A stretch of 64,000 nucleotides of DNA. Origin: an uncultured Fluviicola sp. Its GTDB lineage: Bacteria; Bacteroidota; Bacteroidia; Flavobacteriales_D; Crocinitomicaceae. The DNA lies in assembly GCA_913009205.1 (NCBI GenBank), contig CAJVYC010000001.1:310001-374000 (forward strand). The letters are read 5' to 3'. The notes beneath the pieces are model-generated. The model made no database searches. It saw nothing but the letters and a program-made list of their open reading frames with translations, and was not told the origin of the DNA. Position numbers and translations under genes: made by a program. Shown here one piece after another: positions 26,107 through 35,782 of the stretch (the stretch's first letter is position 1; every line of letters begins with the position of its first letter).

Positions 26107-29100
26107 TTATTTTTTAATGAACTCTTCTGTGAAGACTCCATTCGGAGTAATCACCTTAACGATATAATGTCCAGATTCAACAGCTGAAAGATCTACATTT
26201 GAGTTTGCAGTTGTTAAACTTGTCTTCATTTTTTCAGAGAACACTTTGCGCCCCATGATGTCATAAATTTCCAATTCGGCATTATTGTCAACGCGGCCAA
26301 CCAATTCAATTCCAAATACACCGTCATTGGGATTTGGATACACCATTAATTTATCTTCAATTTCACCCAATTCTTCAGCATCCAAATGGAAACCAACGGT
26401 AAAATTGTATTGGTTATAATTCCCGAAATCTTTCTCAAAATTTTCCATTACTGGACCACCGACTAATTTAACGCTGAAAGAACCTGCAGTCTCACCTTGT
26501 TGAGAAGCTGAATACCAGAATGAAATCCCGTCATTATCGCTATCCTCTAAAATAATTGAATAACATCCTGGAGCTAAATCGAACGTATCTTTATAATCCG
26601 TGCTGTTTGCGAGATTGATTCTTTCGAAAATTGTATTTCCATCGCTGTCCATTAATCTCCATTTGTTCTCATAGGCCTTGTTGTTGGTTTTGAACCACAC
26701 AAAGAATCCATTATAAGGAATCCCGTTAAAGTACATTTGCTCTGGAGCTTCGAACGGAATAACGATTTCATCGTTTTGCTGGTATTCGTCCAAGTTCCAT
26801 GTTTCATTAAGGTAATTAATATGCGCCGTGAACGTTCCTGAATTTCCAAGATCGTACCAGAACGAATAGGCTGGAATTGGAATCTCAACCACTTCTTTTT
26901 CAAGGAATTCAAGATTACCTGTCCAATCGAAAGACACTTTATTGTTGTAGTCAATCCAAACCGTTACTCTGGCACTTGTCAAAGGTTGCTCACCAGTATT
27001 CTGAATAATCACACGAGGGTTTTGACAGCTTGGGTTCCATTTTCTGTAATATTCCCAAGAGTTCGGATTTAAGATATCAATGACTGCTGCATCATTTTGA
27101 TGATTTGGAGCGCTATATGATATTAAATCCAATGCAGCAACATAATTACCACCAGCTTGACCCGGGTCATTCAATGGAACATCGGTAACATCGTAATCCA
27201 ATAGTACACTTGTTCCAGGTGTTACAAATGGAGTTAGATCATGGTCATATTCTTTAACAACATCGCCAGGACACCATCCTTCACGTGCATAAGGCCAAGT
27301 GCCTCCTTGACTAACATTTGGATTATCTCCACATGCTGTTTCTTCCCAAATATCCCAATTAAAACGCTCAACTCCATCTACCAGTAGTTTATGATCTTTC
27401 GATGACCATTCGCAACATGCGCCATTCCCAACTTGTCCATGTCCAGAAAAACGCGTTTTAATTTTAAACATTTCAGCCGAATCTGATAACGCTACAGAAA
27501 CACTTTGAAGGTCTACATCATTTGCCAAATTGGCATAATTATAACTTCTATAGTCCGACCAAATCGCTTCTCTTTTCATAACATCTCTTGGAGGAATTCC
27601 TTCGATAAACGCGAATTTGATATCAATCAGTTCTTGCGTATTGTGTGCGGCAAAATCAACAAGATCTTTCAAATACATTTGGTAATCTGTAACGTCATAG
27701 ATCCATTCGAATCCATTGATACCAAGGTCGAACTGAATTCCATAAGGTGTGATGAAACGGCCAATTTCAATCTGGTTTAAAACTTCAAACGGTTCATCGT
27801 AATATGCCAATGATGCATTGGTTAACGTTTGACTTCCCGAGAAAGGAACGGAAGAAACAATCGTATTTGCAGCATCATAAATATCCTCAGATCCTTCTGG
27901 TATTGCTAAAAATGCATTTGAAATCTCGTAGTGTTCATCTTGCAATACATATTCAAAAACCACCTCTGGCTCTTTAAGCATTAAGTAATTAACGTTCACA
28001 TCTGAGAAAGGCCCAACTGCACCTTGTCCAATTGAAACTCTAACTCTATCCGCAGCCATATCGAAAACAGGATTCGCAGAGAATTCAATCATTCCTTGTT
28101 CAGAAGGCATCAATAAAATGTTATTCGGTGTGGCATCTTTTGCATAATTAACATTATCGAACGGATAGTAAACTATCAAATCCGCCCAATTTGGATGAGC
28201 TGCAGTAACAGTTTGGTTGTACCAAGTTGCTATATCTGCTTCACTTACCGCAGTGTTGTACAATTGGAATTCATCAATTTGACCTGTCCAGTGGTTAGCA
28301 ATACTTCTGTTAGATCCAATGACCATTCGATGCATGTAGCCGACCGGGGAATTCAATCCTGTGCCACTGTGCCAAAGAACGCCGTCACGCATAATTTTCA
28401 TCTCTCCTGTTGATGTACTTTTAATAAATGCCCAGTGGTGCCATTCATTGTCGACTCCTGCTCCGTTCATGTCTTGATCGATTCGATCATACGCACTTCC
28501 TTCTCCAGCATCCCAATAAATTCTATTGTTGCTCCAAGGCATGTGAATATTCATTACTCTATGATTCAGAGTGTCATAAGCTTCTAAAACTGAGGTGTTA
28601 ACTCCAGAATTCCCAAGTCCTTGTGCCCAAAAAGCGATTGTTACATCATCTCCTAAGTCCAAATCAGACAATTCCAACATCGCTTGATTTGAACCCGAGA
28701 ATTCCATAGCACCATTTCTAGCGCCAAATGATCTCGCCATATCTGGCGCAGTGTTGTCTGATTCGTAACTGATCCAGTTTGCTCCAGTATTAATTGAGCG
28801 GTCGTAATAGAATTCAATAATTATATTGCTCGTTCCATCCCAAGTATACGGCTGATAGAAAACCAATTCGTTTTCTCCGTCAACGATAAGTGGCCCTGCT
28901 CCGGATGTTCTCGAAAGATTGTATACTTCCATAAATCCAGTTGTGTGAAACTGAGTTATTGTTGCGGCGTTCGTTGCTTTAATTGAAATTCTAGGTTTGA
29001 TAATTTCACCTGATCCATTTACACCTCCAGTTGGAACAAACAAACTCAATGACTGTAAATCGCCAGCTGTTATTCCTCCGGCAGTCAATTCTGCACCTGT

Positions 29101-29598
29101 CAATAACATTTGGTACCGATCAGATTGTGCTTGCTGATCAAACGGAAATAAACCAGAACCGCCTGTACCTGGCAAAACCGATTGAAGCGTTGTCGAAACA
29201 GTAGAAGGTAATTTCTCTAAACTTACATATTGATCCATACGCATCGCATTATACGCTTCGTAATTATAAGATTGCGTTGCCGACCAATTGTTCAGAAATT
29301 GATCGTTGTAATGACCAACAGAATCCATCAATCCAGTATGCTCATAGATTTTAGAATATGCTAAATAATCCCATTCTCCGCAGTTGTATTGATCCCAAGG
29401 AGTAAGCGGGCTGCACTTTAATTTGTATGACATTAAAACGCGTTCGAATCGTTTTGAATTCAATTCAGGCGGAAAGAGAAATTCTCCACGTCGGGATGAA
29501 ATAGAATCGAAAGTAAAAGTTTGAACCCAAGTTGTGTCTTGTGCATTTGTCATTGTACTTGATAAAAGCGCAACGAAAAGGATTAAAATGGTTTTCAT
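26107..29598 (-). CDS. Secreted PNGase-F-like protein with LamG domain and T9SS type-A sorting domain
   Basis: A 1163-residue secreted protein with signal peptide (MKTILILFVALLSSTMTNAQ). An N-terminal region shared with PNGase-F-like proteins (CSPLTPWDQYNCGEWDYLAY) is interrupted by a LamG/concanavalin domain (about 290-460: MEFSGSNQAMLEL, WHHWAFIKS, GQIDEFQLYN). A PNGase-F C-terminal domain follows near 700-850 (GNGACCEWSSKDHKLLVDG, ETACGDNP). The end is a T9SS type-A domain (LMVYPNPNDGVFGIEL to GVFTEEFIKK). PNGase F removes N-glycans from glycoproteins; activity here is unproven because the N-terminal catalytic half is rearranged. Confidence 0.82.
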   Translation of the reverse strand: MKTILILFVALLSSTMTNAQDTTWVQTFTFDSISSRRGEFLFPPELNSKRFERVLMSYKLKCSPLTPWDQYNCGEWDYLAYSKIYEHTGLMDSVGHYNDQFLNNWSATQSYNYEAYNAMRMDQYVSLEKLPSTVSTTLQSVLPGTGGSGLFPFDQQAQSDRYQMLLTGAELTAGGITAGDLQSLSLFVPTGGVNGSGEIIKPRISIKATNAATITQFHTTGFMEVYNLSRTSGAGPLIVDGENELVFYQPYTWDGTSNIIIEFYYDRSINTGANWISYESDNTAPDMARSFGARNGAMEFSGSNQAMLELSDLDLGDDVTIAFWAQGLGNSGVNTSVLEAYDTLNHRVMNIHMPWSNNRIYWDAGEGSAYDRIDQDMNGAGVDNEWHHWAFIKSTSTGEMKIMRDGVLWHSGTGLNSPVGYMHRMVIGSNRSIANHWTGQIDEFQLYNTAVSEADIATWYNQTVTAAHPNWADLIVYYPFDNVNYAKDATPNNILLMPSEQGMIEFSANPVFDMAADRVRVSIGQGAVGPFSDVNVNYLMLKEPEVVFEYVLQDEHYEISNAFLAIPEGSEDIYDAANTIVSSVPFSGSQTLTNASLAYYDEPFEVLNQIEIGRFITPYGIQFDLGINGFEWIYDVTDYQMYLKDLVDFAAHNTQELIDIKFAFIEGIPPRDVMKREAIWSDYRSYNYANLANDVDLQSVSVALSDSAEMFKIKTRFSGHGQVGNGACCEWSSKDHKLLVDGVERFNWDIWEETACGDNPNVSQGGTWPYAREGWCPGDVVKEYDHDLTPFVTPGTSVLLDYDVTDVPLNDPGQAGGNYVAALDLISYSAPNHQNDAAVIDILNPNSWEYYRKWNPSCQNPRVIIQNTGEQPLTSARVTVWIDYNNKVSFDWTGNLEFLEKEVVEIPIPAYSFWYDLGNSGTFTAHINYLNETWNLDEYQQNDEIVIPFEAPEQMYFNGIPYNGFFVWFKTNNKAYENKWRLMDSDGNTIFERINLANSTDYKDTFDLAPGCYSIILEDSDNDGISFWYSASQQGETAGSFSVKLVGGPVMENFEKDFGNYNQYNFTVGFHLDAEELGEIEDKLMVYPNPNDGVFGIELVGRVDNNAELEIYDIMGRKVFSEKMKTSLTTANSNVDLSAVESGHYIVKVITPNGVFTEEFIKK

Positions 29599-29617
29599 TA
29601 TTCGGAAGTTTTAACAA

Positions 29618-29648
29618 CAAATATAAGACAGTTTCTTTCGACAAGCAA
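29618..29648 (-). promoter_or_regulatory. Promoter of the PNGase-F-like gene
   Basis: On the minus strand TTG (29646-29648), 20 bases, then TATATTTG (29618-29625); the ATG at 29598 follows 19 bases after the box. Both elements match the Bacteroidota consensus. Confidence 0.7.
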
Positions 29649-29705
29649 AAACGAGCGTTTACAGACTCCTAACCAATACTAAAGTCTATTCCAATTGGGC
29701 CTCGA

Positions 29706-31406
29706 CTATTTCTCGCAGCAAACCCCAACAGGTAAAACATTGTGAGTAGGCTCGTAATAATCGCTGTGTTGGTATATGAAATACAATTGCTGCAATGAAG
29801 ACTCTGCAAACGACTCATCCGTTGACTTTTTAATCTCGAATTCCTTTTTCAAGTGCGGATTCGCATTTAAGATCTCGAGGGCTTTGTCTTCGAAAACATA
29901 TGCAGAGAAATATTCTTTTTGTTGCATATAAGAATCAAAGAAATTCCATGCGAAGTAACTATCTGGAGTTTCCGGCTCTAAAACAGAAGCAATAAATCGC
30001 CTATTCAGTTGATGTGTTAAAATCATTACATCGCCCTCCTTCAAACTCCAAACATCAGCACCAACCTCCATTTCGACATCTGAATGCAAAAAGTGTCCTT
30101 CATAAGGAGACTTCCCTTCAGAAAACGCTACAATCCTTTGATTGCTAGAGTGCTCTTTGAAGTCTTTGCCCAATACCGTGTATTCAATATTATTGGCCGT
30201 CAATCTTTCGATAACATCCGTGCACTGGGAGCCAACAAAATAAATATCAGGAATTTGGATTGAATCACTTGCTACGTATTTATCGTAGTACAATATCTGT
30301 TTTTCATAGGGGCGGTCTCTGTGATATTTCAACCGTTCCAAACCGGTCACTTCACTTTTTGGCCGCGAATATTCGTATCCTTTAAAGAGTATTGAAACGG
30401 GTTCATCAACAATTTCAAAATCGTACTGATAATAATCCAAGTTTTGTTCCCATTCTCTCGCTTCTTCTCGTGCTTTTTCGATTGCCTTGGAATTCGTTTG
30501 CATCCAGTCAATAGTCGCTTCAATAAATATTCGTGTTGATTTTACTCTTTCCGGAAATGATTTCAACATGTGTGTTTCCGTTGTGAAACTAATTGCGTTC
30601 ATCAACGATGCATACCCCATTGCATAACGCGGTAAATCATTGAAGACTGTCATTCCATTTTCCGGCACCTCATCTTTCAAATTAACATACGGAATCAAAT
30701 CAAAACCTCTCGAAGACGACGCTTCCTTGAGTTTTGGAATCATCACCTCATGCATTAATTTTGCGAGGGAAGGCGCCATTCTCTCCTTTACAGAGGCAAT
30801 ATACGTCATTGTGTATTGGTAGTCTGCTCCATTTGAAACGTGAGTATCAACGAATACGTCTGGATCGAGCGCATGGTAAATTTTGGCAAATGTGAACATG
30901 TTTTTAGAATCCATTTTAATGAAATCGCGGTTCAAATCAAGATTTTGCGCGTTTCCTCTAAATCCATATTCCTCAGGTCCGTCTTGATTCGCCCGACTTG
31001 TCCCCGAACGATTCATCATCCCTCCAACATTGTATGCAGGAATAATTCCAATTACAGGAATGTCTTTTGATTTTCCATTTTTAATCCAAGCATTGATCCA
31101 AATCAAACACGCATTTACACCGTCCGGTTCACCGGGATGAATTGCGTTGTTAATTAATAAGGTTGTGCTCTTTCTCGCTTTTTTAAAGGTCTTTAACGAA
31201 TCTCCATCACCATTTAGGACGCATACGTAAATTGGAAGTCCGAAATCTGATTCCCCCATCTCATACAATTCAATTTCATTATGCTTTTCAGCAAGTTGTA
31301 TGTATGTTTTTATAAGATCAGGATAACTTAATGTTGTATTTCCGTTCAATTGGGCGAATGATCCAAAAGAGATATATGCCAATAGAACTAATAAAATTTG
31401 CTTCAT
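29706..31406 (-). CDS. M14-family zinc carboxypeptidase, secreted
   Basis: A 566-residue exported protein (signal peptide MKQILLVLLAYISFGSFAQ). The zinc site is visible as NAIHPGEPDG (His90, Glu93) and VDTHVSNGADY (His near 187), with the substrate-binding NLDLNRDFIKMD between them, as in M14 carboxypeptidases. The catalytic Glu is plausibly in TTETHML near residue 275. The C-terminal 240 residues are an extra domain of unclear role. It would remove C-terminal residues from peptides or cleave peptidoglycan-type peptides. No T9SS tail is visible, so it probably stays in the periplasm. It is divergent from trmD with a 41-base spacer. Confidence 0.86.
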   Translation of the reverse strand: MKQILLVLLAYISFGSFAQLNGNTTLSYPDLIKTYIQLAEKHNEIELYEMGESDFGLPIYVCVLNGDGDSLKTFKKARKSTTLLINNAIHPGEPDGVNACLIWINAWIKNGKSKDIPVIGIIPAYNVGGMMNRSGTSRANQDGPEEYGFRGNAQNLDLNRDFIKMDSKNMFTFAKIYHALDPDVFVDTHVSNGADYQYTMTYIASVKERMAPSLAKLMHEVMIPKLKEASSSRGFDLIPYVNLKDEVPENGMTVFNDLPRYAMGYASLMNAISFTTETHMLKSFPERVKSTRIFIEATIDWMQTNSKAIEKAREEAREWEQNLDYYQYDFEIVDEPVSILFKGYEYSRPKSEVTGLERLKYHRDRPYEKQILYYDKYVASDSIQIPDIYFVGSQCTDVIERLTANNIEYTVLGKDFKEHSSNQRIVAFSEGKSPYEGHFLHSDVEMEVGADVWSLKEGDVMILTHQLNRRFIASVLEPETPDSYFAWNFFDSYMQQKEYFSAYVFEDKALEILNANPHLKKEFEIKKSTDESFAESSLQQLYFIYQHSDYYEPTHNVLPVGVCCEK

Positions 31407-31447
31407 AAGATAGGATTAACCTTGCCTAAATTAGTTAATTTCGCGCC

Positions 31448-32122
31448 ATGCGTATTGATATACTCACAATTCTCCCAGATTTGCTTCACAGTCCTTTTTC
31501 GGACTCAATAATGAAGCGCGCTCAAACGAAAGGGCATCTGGAGTTGGAAATTCACAACATTCGCGACTATTCAACAGACAAGCACAACAAGGTGGACGAC
31601 TACCAATACGGCGGCGGCGCTGGAATGGTGATGACAATTGAACCCATTGCGGCTTTGATTGAAAAATTGAAGGCCGAACGCGAATACGATGAAATCATTT
31701 TTATGACTCCCGACGGTGAAATATTGCAACAAGGAATATGCAATAATCTTAGTCTTTCTAAGAATTTGATGATTCTCTGTGGACATTACAAAGGAGTTGA
31801 TGAAAGAATACGCGAGCATTATATTACAAAAGAGATCTCGATTGGCTCGTATGTGCTTTCTGGAGGCGAACTTGGTGCAGCCGTTTTGGTTGATAGCGTT
31901 GTTCGATTGGTTCCTGGCGTATTAAATGATGAAACCTCAGCACTGACAGATAGCTTTCAAGACGGTTTACTTTCTCCACCAGTTTATACGAGACCACCTG
32001 AATTTAACGGATGGAAGGTTCCTGAAGTTTTACTTTCAGGAGATTTTCCAAAAATTGAGGTTTGGAGGGAGAAAAAAGCGATCGAAAGAACAGAAGATAG
32101 ACGATCTGATTTATTGGACTAA
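31448..32122 (+). CDS. trmD: tRNA (guanine-37-N1)-methyltransferase
   Basis: SPOUT-class enzyme methylating G37 next to the anticodon, using S-adenosylmethionine, which prevents +1 frameshifting. The 224-residue protein has the family start [33 protein letters not shown], the trefoil-knot SAM site [15 protein letters not shown] and [14 protein letters not shown], and the C-terminal [18 protein letters not shown]. It overlaps the next gene by one base (TAATG). The usual rimM/rpsP/rplS partners are absent. Confidence 0.96.
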   Translation: MRIDILTILPDLLHSPFSDSIMKRAQTKGHLELEIHNIRDYSTDKHNKVDDYQYGGGAGMVMTIEPIAALIEKLKAEREYDEIIFMTPDGEILQQGICNNLSLSKNLMILCGHYKGVDERIREHYITKEISIGSYVLSGGELGAAVLVDSVVRLVPGVLNDETSALTDSFQDGLLSPPVYTRPPEFNGWKVPEVLLSGDFPKIEVWREKKAIERTEDRRSDLLD

Positions 32123-32676
32123 TGGATTTAAGCAAAACGATAGAAGCATTACGCGAAGGAAATACAGTATTGTATCCTTCTGACACTATTTGGGGATTGG
32201 GTTGCGATGCGACCAATGAGGAAGCGTGTCAGAAAATCTCTGAGCTAAAAGGAAGAGGGGATGACAAGAGTTTTATTTTACTTGTCGATAATTTTGCAAT
32301 GTTGGAATATTACATTCCTGAATTTCCAGAAGTGTGTTATGACTTGGTTGATTTATCTGAAAAACCAATGACGATTATCTATCCGAATGCTAAAAACTTA
32401 GCAGCATCTGTTCTCGCAAAAGACGGGTCCGTTGGAATTAGAGTTACCAAAGACCCTATTTGCTTGAAATTGATTCGAGGAATGCGGAAACCATTGGTAA
32501 GCACTTCAGCAAACATTTCTGGGGAAGCATCTCCAACTCGCTTCGATGATATCTCATCAAAAATTAAAGAGGGTGTTGACGAAGTTGTTGAAGAACGCAC
32601 AAACGAAAAAATGAATACACCGTCTCAAATTATTAAAATTGGCGTTGGTGGTGATGTGAAGATTATTCGCAGTTAA
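32122..32676 (+). CDS. L-threonylcarbamoyladenylate synthase (YrdC/Sua5 domain)
   Basis: Makes threonylcarbamoyl-AMP from threonine, bicarbonate and ATP, the first step to the t6A modification at position 37 of ANN-decoding tRNAs. The 184-residue length is that of the single-domain TsaC form. Motifs: VLYPSDTIWGLGCDATN, KGRGDDKSFILLV, PMTIIYPNA, GSVGIRVTKDP and PLVSTSANISGEASP. Start coupling with trmD, another position-37 tRNA modification enzyme, is a sensible functional pairing. The downstream 105 bases show no clear terminator. Confidence 0.93.
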   Translation: MDLSKTIEALREGNTVLYPSDTIWGLGCDATNEEACQKISELKGRGDDKSFILLVDNFAMLEYYIPEFPEVCYDLVDLSEKPMTIIYPNAKNLAASVLAKDGSVGIRVTKDPICLKLIRGMRKPLVSTSANISGEASPTRFDDISSKIKEGVDEVVEERTNEKMNTPSQIIKIGVGGDVKIIRS

Positions 32677-32781
32677 TTTTGTTAGTTTCGGGTTCAGCGT
32701 CTCGAGTTAATTCCCATTAGGTAGGTTAGCCTTATAGAGTCAATAAATCGGAAAACAGGGCAGATTACTAAATTTATTCTG

Positions 32782-33720
32782 TCAGATTTCCCGATTCAAA
32801 AACTCCAATAGCAAAGCATTAAACTTCTTGTGCTTCGTCATATTTGGCATATGAGTACTGTTCTCAATAACATAAAAACTTGCGTTGTACCCCAGGTATT
32901 CTTTCAATTTTTGACCGCGATCTACTGGAATAACTTTATCACCTTCTCCCCAAATCAATAGAGTCGGCATGTCCAGGTTGTACTCATGATTTTGATATTC
33001 TTCGAGACGTTTCATCATATGAGTTATTAAACCTCTCATTTCCTTTAAATTTTTCAAGTAGGCTTCTTTATGAAATTCGTTAAAGGCGCCATTTGGTAAG
33101 TGTGATTTTTTTCCAGTAGCCAAAAACAGCAACTTCTTTAATCCTTCAGGCTTTTCAGGTACGAATAATTCTTCAATACTTGAAGCATCAAAATAGCTTG
33201 TTACTTTAGTAACATCAGTCGAATCAAAGAACTTTACAGGGGCATCCAAAATAATTAATCTATTTACTTCAGACTCATATTCATTCGCTAGTTCCATGCT
33301 GATCAATCCTCCGTATGAGGCACCCAATAAAGAGTATTCCTTAAGCCCAAGATGCTCAATTAAGCTATGTACTAAATCAACTTGATCATCCACACCAAAC
33401 TTTTCAGAACCTGGCTTAGTATTTCCAAATTGATAGAGGTTCGGCAAAATCAATCGGTAATCATCAGTCAAAACTTTTACTTGCTTAGACCACTGATACT
33501 TCGTTGAAGCACCAAAGCCATGGACTAAAATCATTACGGGCTTATCCATCTTTTTATTGTCCCAGTATTCAACTGTGTCTCCTACTTGAGAATTGTTCCA
33601 AATCAATTTTGTTAAATCCGATTTATCCATCTTCTTATCCAAGTGTCTTTCCGCAATTTTAAAAGTATTACAGCTGAACAAAATAAAGGACAAAGCAATT
33701 ATGGATAGTTTTTTTGGCAT
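32782..33720 (-). CDS. Alpha/beta-hydrolase lipoprotein
   Basis: A 312-residue envelope lipoprotein (signal MPKKLSIIALSFILFSC, Cys17). The alpha/beta-hydrolase core shows the oxyanion strand MILVHGFGAS, the nucleophile elbow LLGASYGGLISM (Ser in GxSxG), the acid in LLIWGEGDKVIP, and the catalytic His in ENSTHMPNM. An esterase, lipase or haloperoxidase-type activity is possible; the substrate is unknown. Upstream lies a perfect palindrome (33728-33744) only seven bases from the start codon, so the gene may be under a specific repressor. It is divergent from the CCA-transferase gene. Confidence 0.85.
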   Translation of the reverse strand: MPKKLSIIALSFILFSCNTFKIAERHLDKKMDKSDLTKLIWNNSQVGDTVEYWDNKKMDKPVMILVHGFGASTKYQWSKQVKVLTDDYRLILPNLYQFGNTKPGSEKFGVDDQVDLVHSLIEHLGLKEYSLLGASYGGLISMELANEYESEVNRLIILDAPVKFFDSTDVTKVTSYFDASSIEELFVPEKPEGLKKLLFLATGKKSHLPNGAFNEFHKEAYLKNLKEMRGLITHMMKRLEEYQNHEYNLDMPTLLIWGEGDKVIPVDRGQKLKEYLGYNASFYVIENSTHMPNMTKHKKFNALLLEFLNREI

Positions 33721-33727
33721 AGTATAA

Positions 33728-33744
33728 ATCTAATAATATTAGAT
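33728..33744. promoter_or_regulatory. Perfect 17-base palindrome upstream of the hydrolase gene
   Basis: ATCTAATA-A-TATTAGAT, 8-1-8 symmetry. Its distal end overlaps a weak TAGATTTA -7-like box of the hydrolase gene, so a bound dimer would repress that gene. The binding protein is not evident in the window. Confidence 0.5.
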
Positions 33745-33780
33745 CATATCTATAATCCTTCATTTTTTCGACGAATCCGC

Positions 33781-33788
33781 TATCTTTG
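33781..33788 (+). promoter_or_regulatory. -7 box of the CCA-transferase operon
   Basis: TATCTTTG, eight bases before ATG 33797, so the mRNA is nearly leaderless. Confidence 0.55.
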
Positions 33789-33796
33789 CACTCGCA

Positions 33797-35221
33797 ATGT
33801 CAAATAACTACAGTCAATATCTTAAACACCCTGTTTTCAAAGTTGCTTCTCAGATTGTTACTGAGCAGAACTTGGAAGCCTATGTGATTGGTGGATTCGT
33901 TCGAGATCTAATCTTAGAACGTCCGTCGAAGGATATTGATATCGTTGTAATTGGCAATGGATTAGACTTGGCAAAGGCGTGCGCAGACAAACTTCGTGTT
34001 AAAAAAGTTTCCGTTTTCGAACGTTTTGGAACCGCTCAATTCGTTTATAAAGATTTAGACGTTGAATTTGTTGGAGCTAGAAAAGAATCTTACAGAAGTG
34101 ATTCTAGAAAACCAACCATTGAAAACGGCACGTTGCAAGACGATCAAAACAGAAGAGACTTTAGCATCAATGCACTTGCAATTAGTTTGCACAAAGACAA
34201 TTTCGGTGACCTAATCGACCCGTTTAGTGGAATGGAAGACATCGAAAATGAAATTATTCGAACGCCGCTTGAACCGGCAAAAACATACAGTGATGATCCT
34301 TTGAGAATGATGCGTGCCATTCGTTTCGCGACGCAACTTGATTTCAAAATCGAACGAAAAAGTCTTGAAGCTATTTCTGAAAATGCACACCGCCTTGAGA
34401 TTATTTCGCAAGAGAGAATTATGGATGAATTGAATAAAATCATCTTATCCAAAACTCCCTCTAGAGGGTTTAAATTGTTGAATTCAACGAAGTTATTGCA
34501 CCAGTTCTTTCCGGAAATGATTGCGCTTCAAGGAATTGAAACGAGAGACGGTAAATCACACAAAGACAACTTCTACCATACTTTGGAAGTTCTAGATAAT
34601 ATTTCTGAAAACACAGACAACTTATGGCTGAGATGGGCCGCAATCATGCACGACATTGCAAAACCTCCAACAAAGCGGTTTAATGATACTACCGGTTGGA
34701 CATTTCACGGACACGAAGACTTAGGATCTCGATGGGTTCCAAAAATTTTCAAAAGAATGAAACTTCCTTTGGATCACAAAATGAAGTACGTTCAAAAGCT
34801 TGTTCGACTCCACCTCCGCCCTATTTCTTTGGTGAAAGGACACGTAACGGATTCAGCAGTCAGACGGCTTCTTTTTGAAGCTGGCGATGATATTGATGAT
34901 TTAATGACACTGTGTAATGCGGACATCACTTCAAAAAATGACTTCAAAGTCAAGAAGTACAAAAAGAACTTCGACGATGTAAAGCAAAAATTATTGGCCG
35001 TTGAAGAGAAGGATCACATTCGAAATTTTCAACCTCCCGTTTCTGGAGATTTGATTATGAAAACATTTGGGCTTGAACCTTGTGCCGAAATCGGTGTATT
35101 AAAGAATAAGATAAAAGAAGCTATTTTGGAGGGTACAATTGAAAATGACAAAGATGAAGCCTTTAAATTTATGTTAGATCAAGCGAAAGAAATGGGACTT
35201 GAAGCAATAGCAAATAATTGA
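33797..35221 (+). CDS. tRNA nucleotidyltransferase (CCA-adding type) with HD domain
   Basis: Class-II nucleotidyltransferase that builds or repairs the 3' CCA of tRNA (or a poly(A)-polymerase relative). The 474-residue protein has the head motif VIGGFVRDLILERPSKDID with both metal-binding aspartates, RRDFSINALAISL, DDPLRMMRAIRFATQL, and a C-terminal HD phosphohydrolase domain (WAAIMHDIAKPP, HGHEDLGS). This fused form is the common CCA enzyme of Bacteroidota. It heads a plus-strand run that continues through 37820. Confidence 0.92.
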   Translation: MSNNYSQYLKHPVFKVASQIVTEQNLEAYVIGGFVRDLILERPSKDIDIVVIGNGLDLAKACADKLRVKKVSVFERFGTAQFVYKDLDVEFVGARKESYRSDSRKPTIENGTLQDDQNRRDFSINALAISLHKDNFGDLIDPFSGMEDIENEIIRTPLEPAKTYSDDPLRMMRAIRFATQLDFKIERKSLEAISENAHRLEIISQERIMDELNKIILSKTPSRGFKLLNSTKLLHQFFPEMIALQGIETRDGKSHKDNFYHTLEVLDNISENTDNLWLRWAAIMHDIAKPPTKRFNDTTGWTFHGHEDLGSRWVPKIFKRMKLPLDHKMKYVQKLVRLHLRPISLVKGHVTDSAVRRLLFEAGDDIDDLMTLCNADITSKNDFKVKKYKKNFDDVKQKLLAVEEKDHIRNFQPPVSGDLIMKTFGLEPCAEIGVLKNKIKEAILEGTIENDKDEAFKFMLDQAKEMGLEAIANN

Positions 35222-35261
35222 TTAAATTCGTTCTTGATAACTATAGGAACAACGTATCAGT

Positions 35262-35777
35262 ATGGCAGGATTAAAATTTAGAGTTCTTCTCGATTCCAAA
35301 GACAAAAACGAAGTGTTTCGCGACATTCTCATCAGTGATAATGATAATTTCGAATCATTCTACAAGGCCGTCCTAGATGCGTATCATTTTTCCGATGATC
35401 AAATGGCGTCTTTCTACATGTCGAATGATATGTGGGACAAAGGACATGAGATTAGCCTTTTCGATATGTCGTTTGGAGAAGATGCAACACAAATCCTCCC
35501 AAGCGTTATGCGTACTTCAATGATGCAAGCTTACGTGAAGGAAGCAGATCAAAAAATGATTCTTGTTCACGACTTCATCCGTATGTGGATTTTCTTAATT
35601 GAATTAATCGGATACGAAGAAGAAGGTCCAGAAAACGCAAAAACAGTTCTTTCCGTTGGAAATGCGCCTGCCGAAGATTCTAAATCTGGCGACGATGAAT
35701 CGATTCAATTCGAAACGGAATCGGAAGAAAGTGAAGAAGAAGACGAGTTCGGATTCGGAGAATACGAAGATTATTAA
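35262..35777 (+). CDS. pRiA4b ORF-3-like (IS1096 TnpR-like) domain protein
   Basis: A 171-residue cytoplasmic protein. The first 125 residues match the pRiA4b ORF-3-like domain (KFRVLLDSKDKNEVFRDI, FYKAVLDAYHFSDDQMASF, LVHDFIRMWIFLIELIGYE). The tail is very acidic (SESEESEEEDEFGFGEYEDY-type, about residues 140-171). The function is not established; despite the family name nothing here looks mobile. It lies 40 bases after the CCA-transferase gene and six bases before the methyltransferase gene, within the operon. Confidence 0.78.
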   Translation: MAGLKFRVLLDSKDKNEVFRDILISDNDNFESFYKAVLDAYHFSDDQMASFYMSNDMWDKGHEISLFDMSFGEDATQILPSVMRTSMMQAYVKEADQKMILVHDFIRMWIFLIELIGYEEEGPENAKTVLSVGNAPAEDSKSGDDESIQFETESEESEEEDEFGFGEYEDY

Positions 35778-35782
35778 TCCGC

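Noticed and set aside
35262-35777. pRiA4b ORF-3/IS1096-like protein as sign of a mobile element
   Set aside because: It is embedded in a housekeeping operon, without repeats or transposase.
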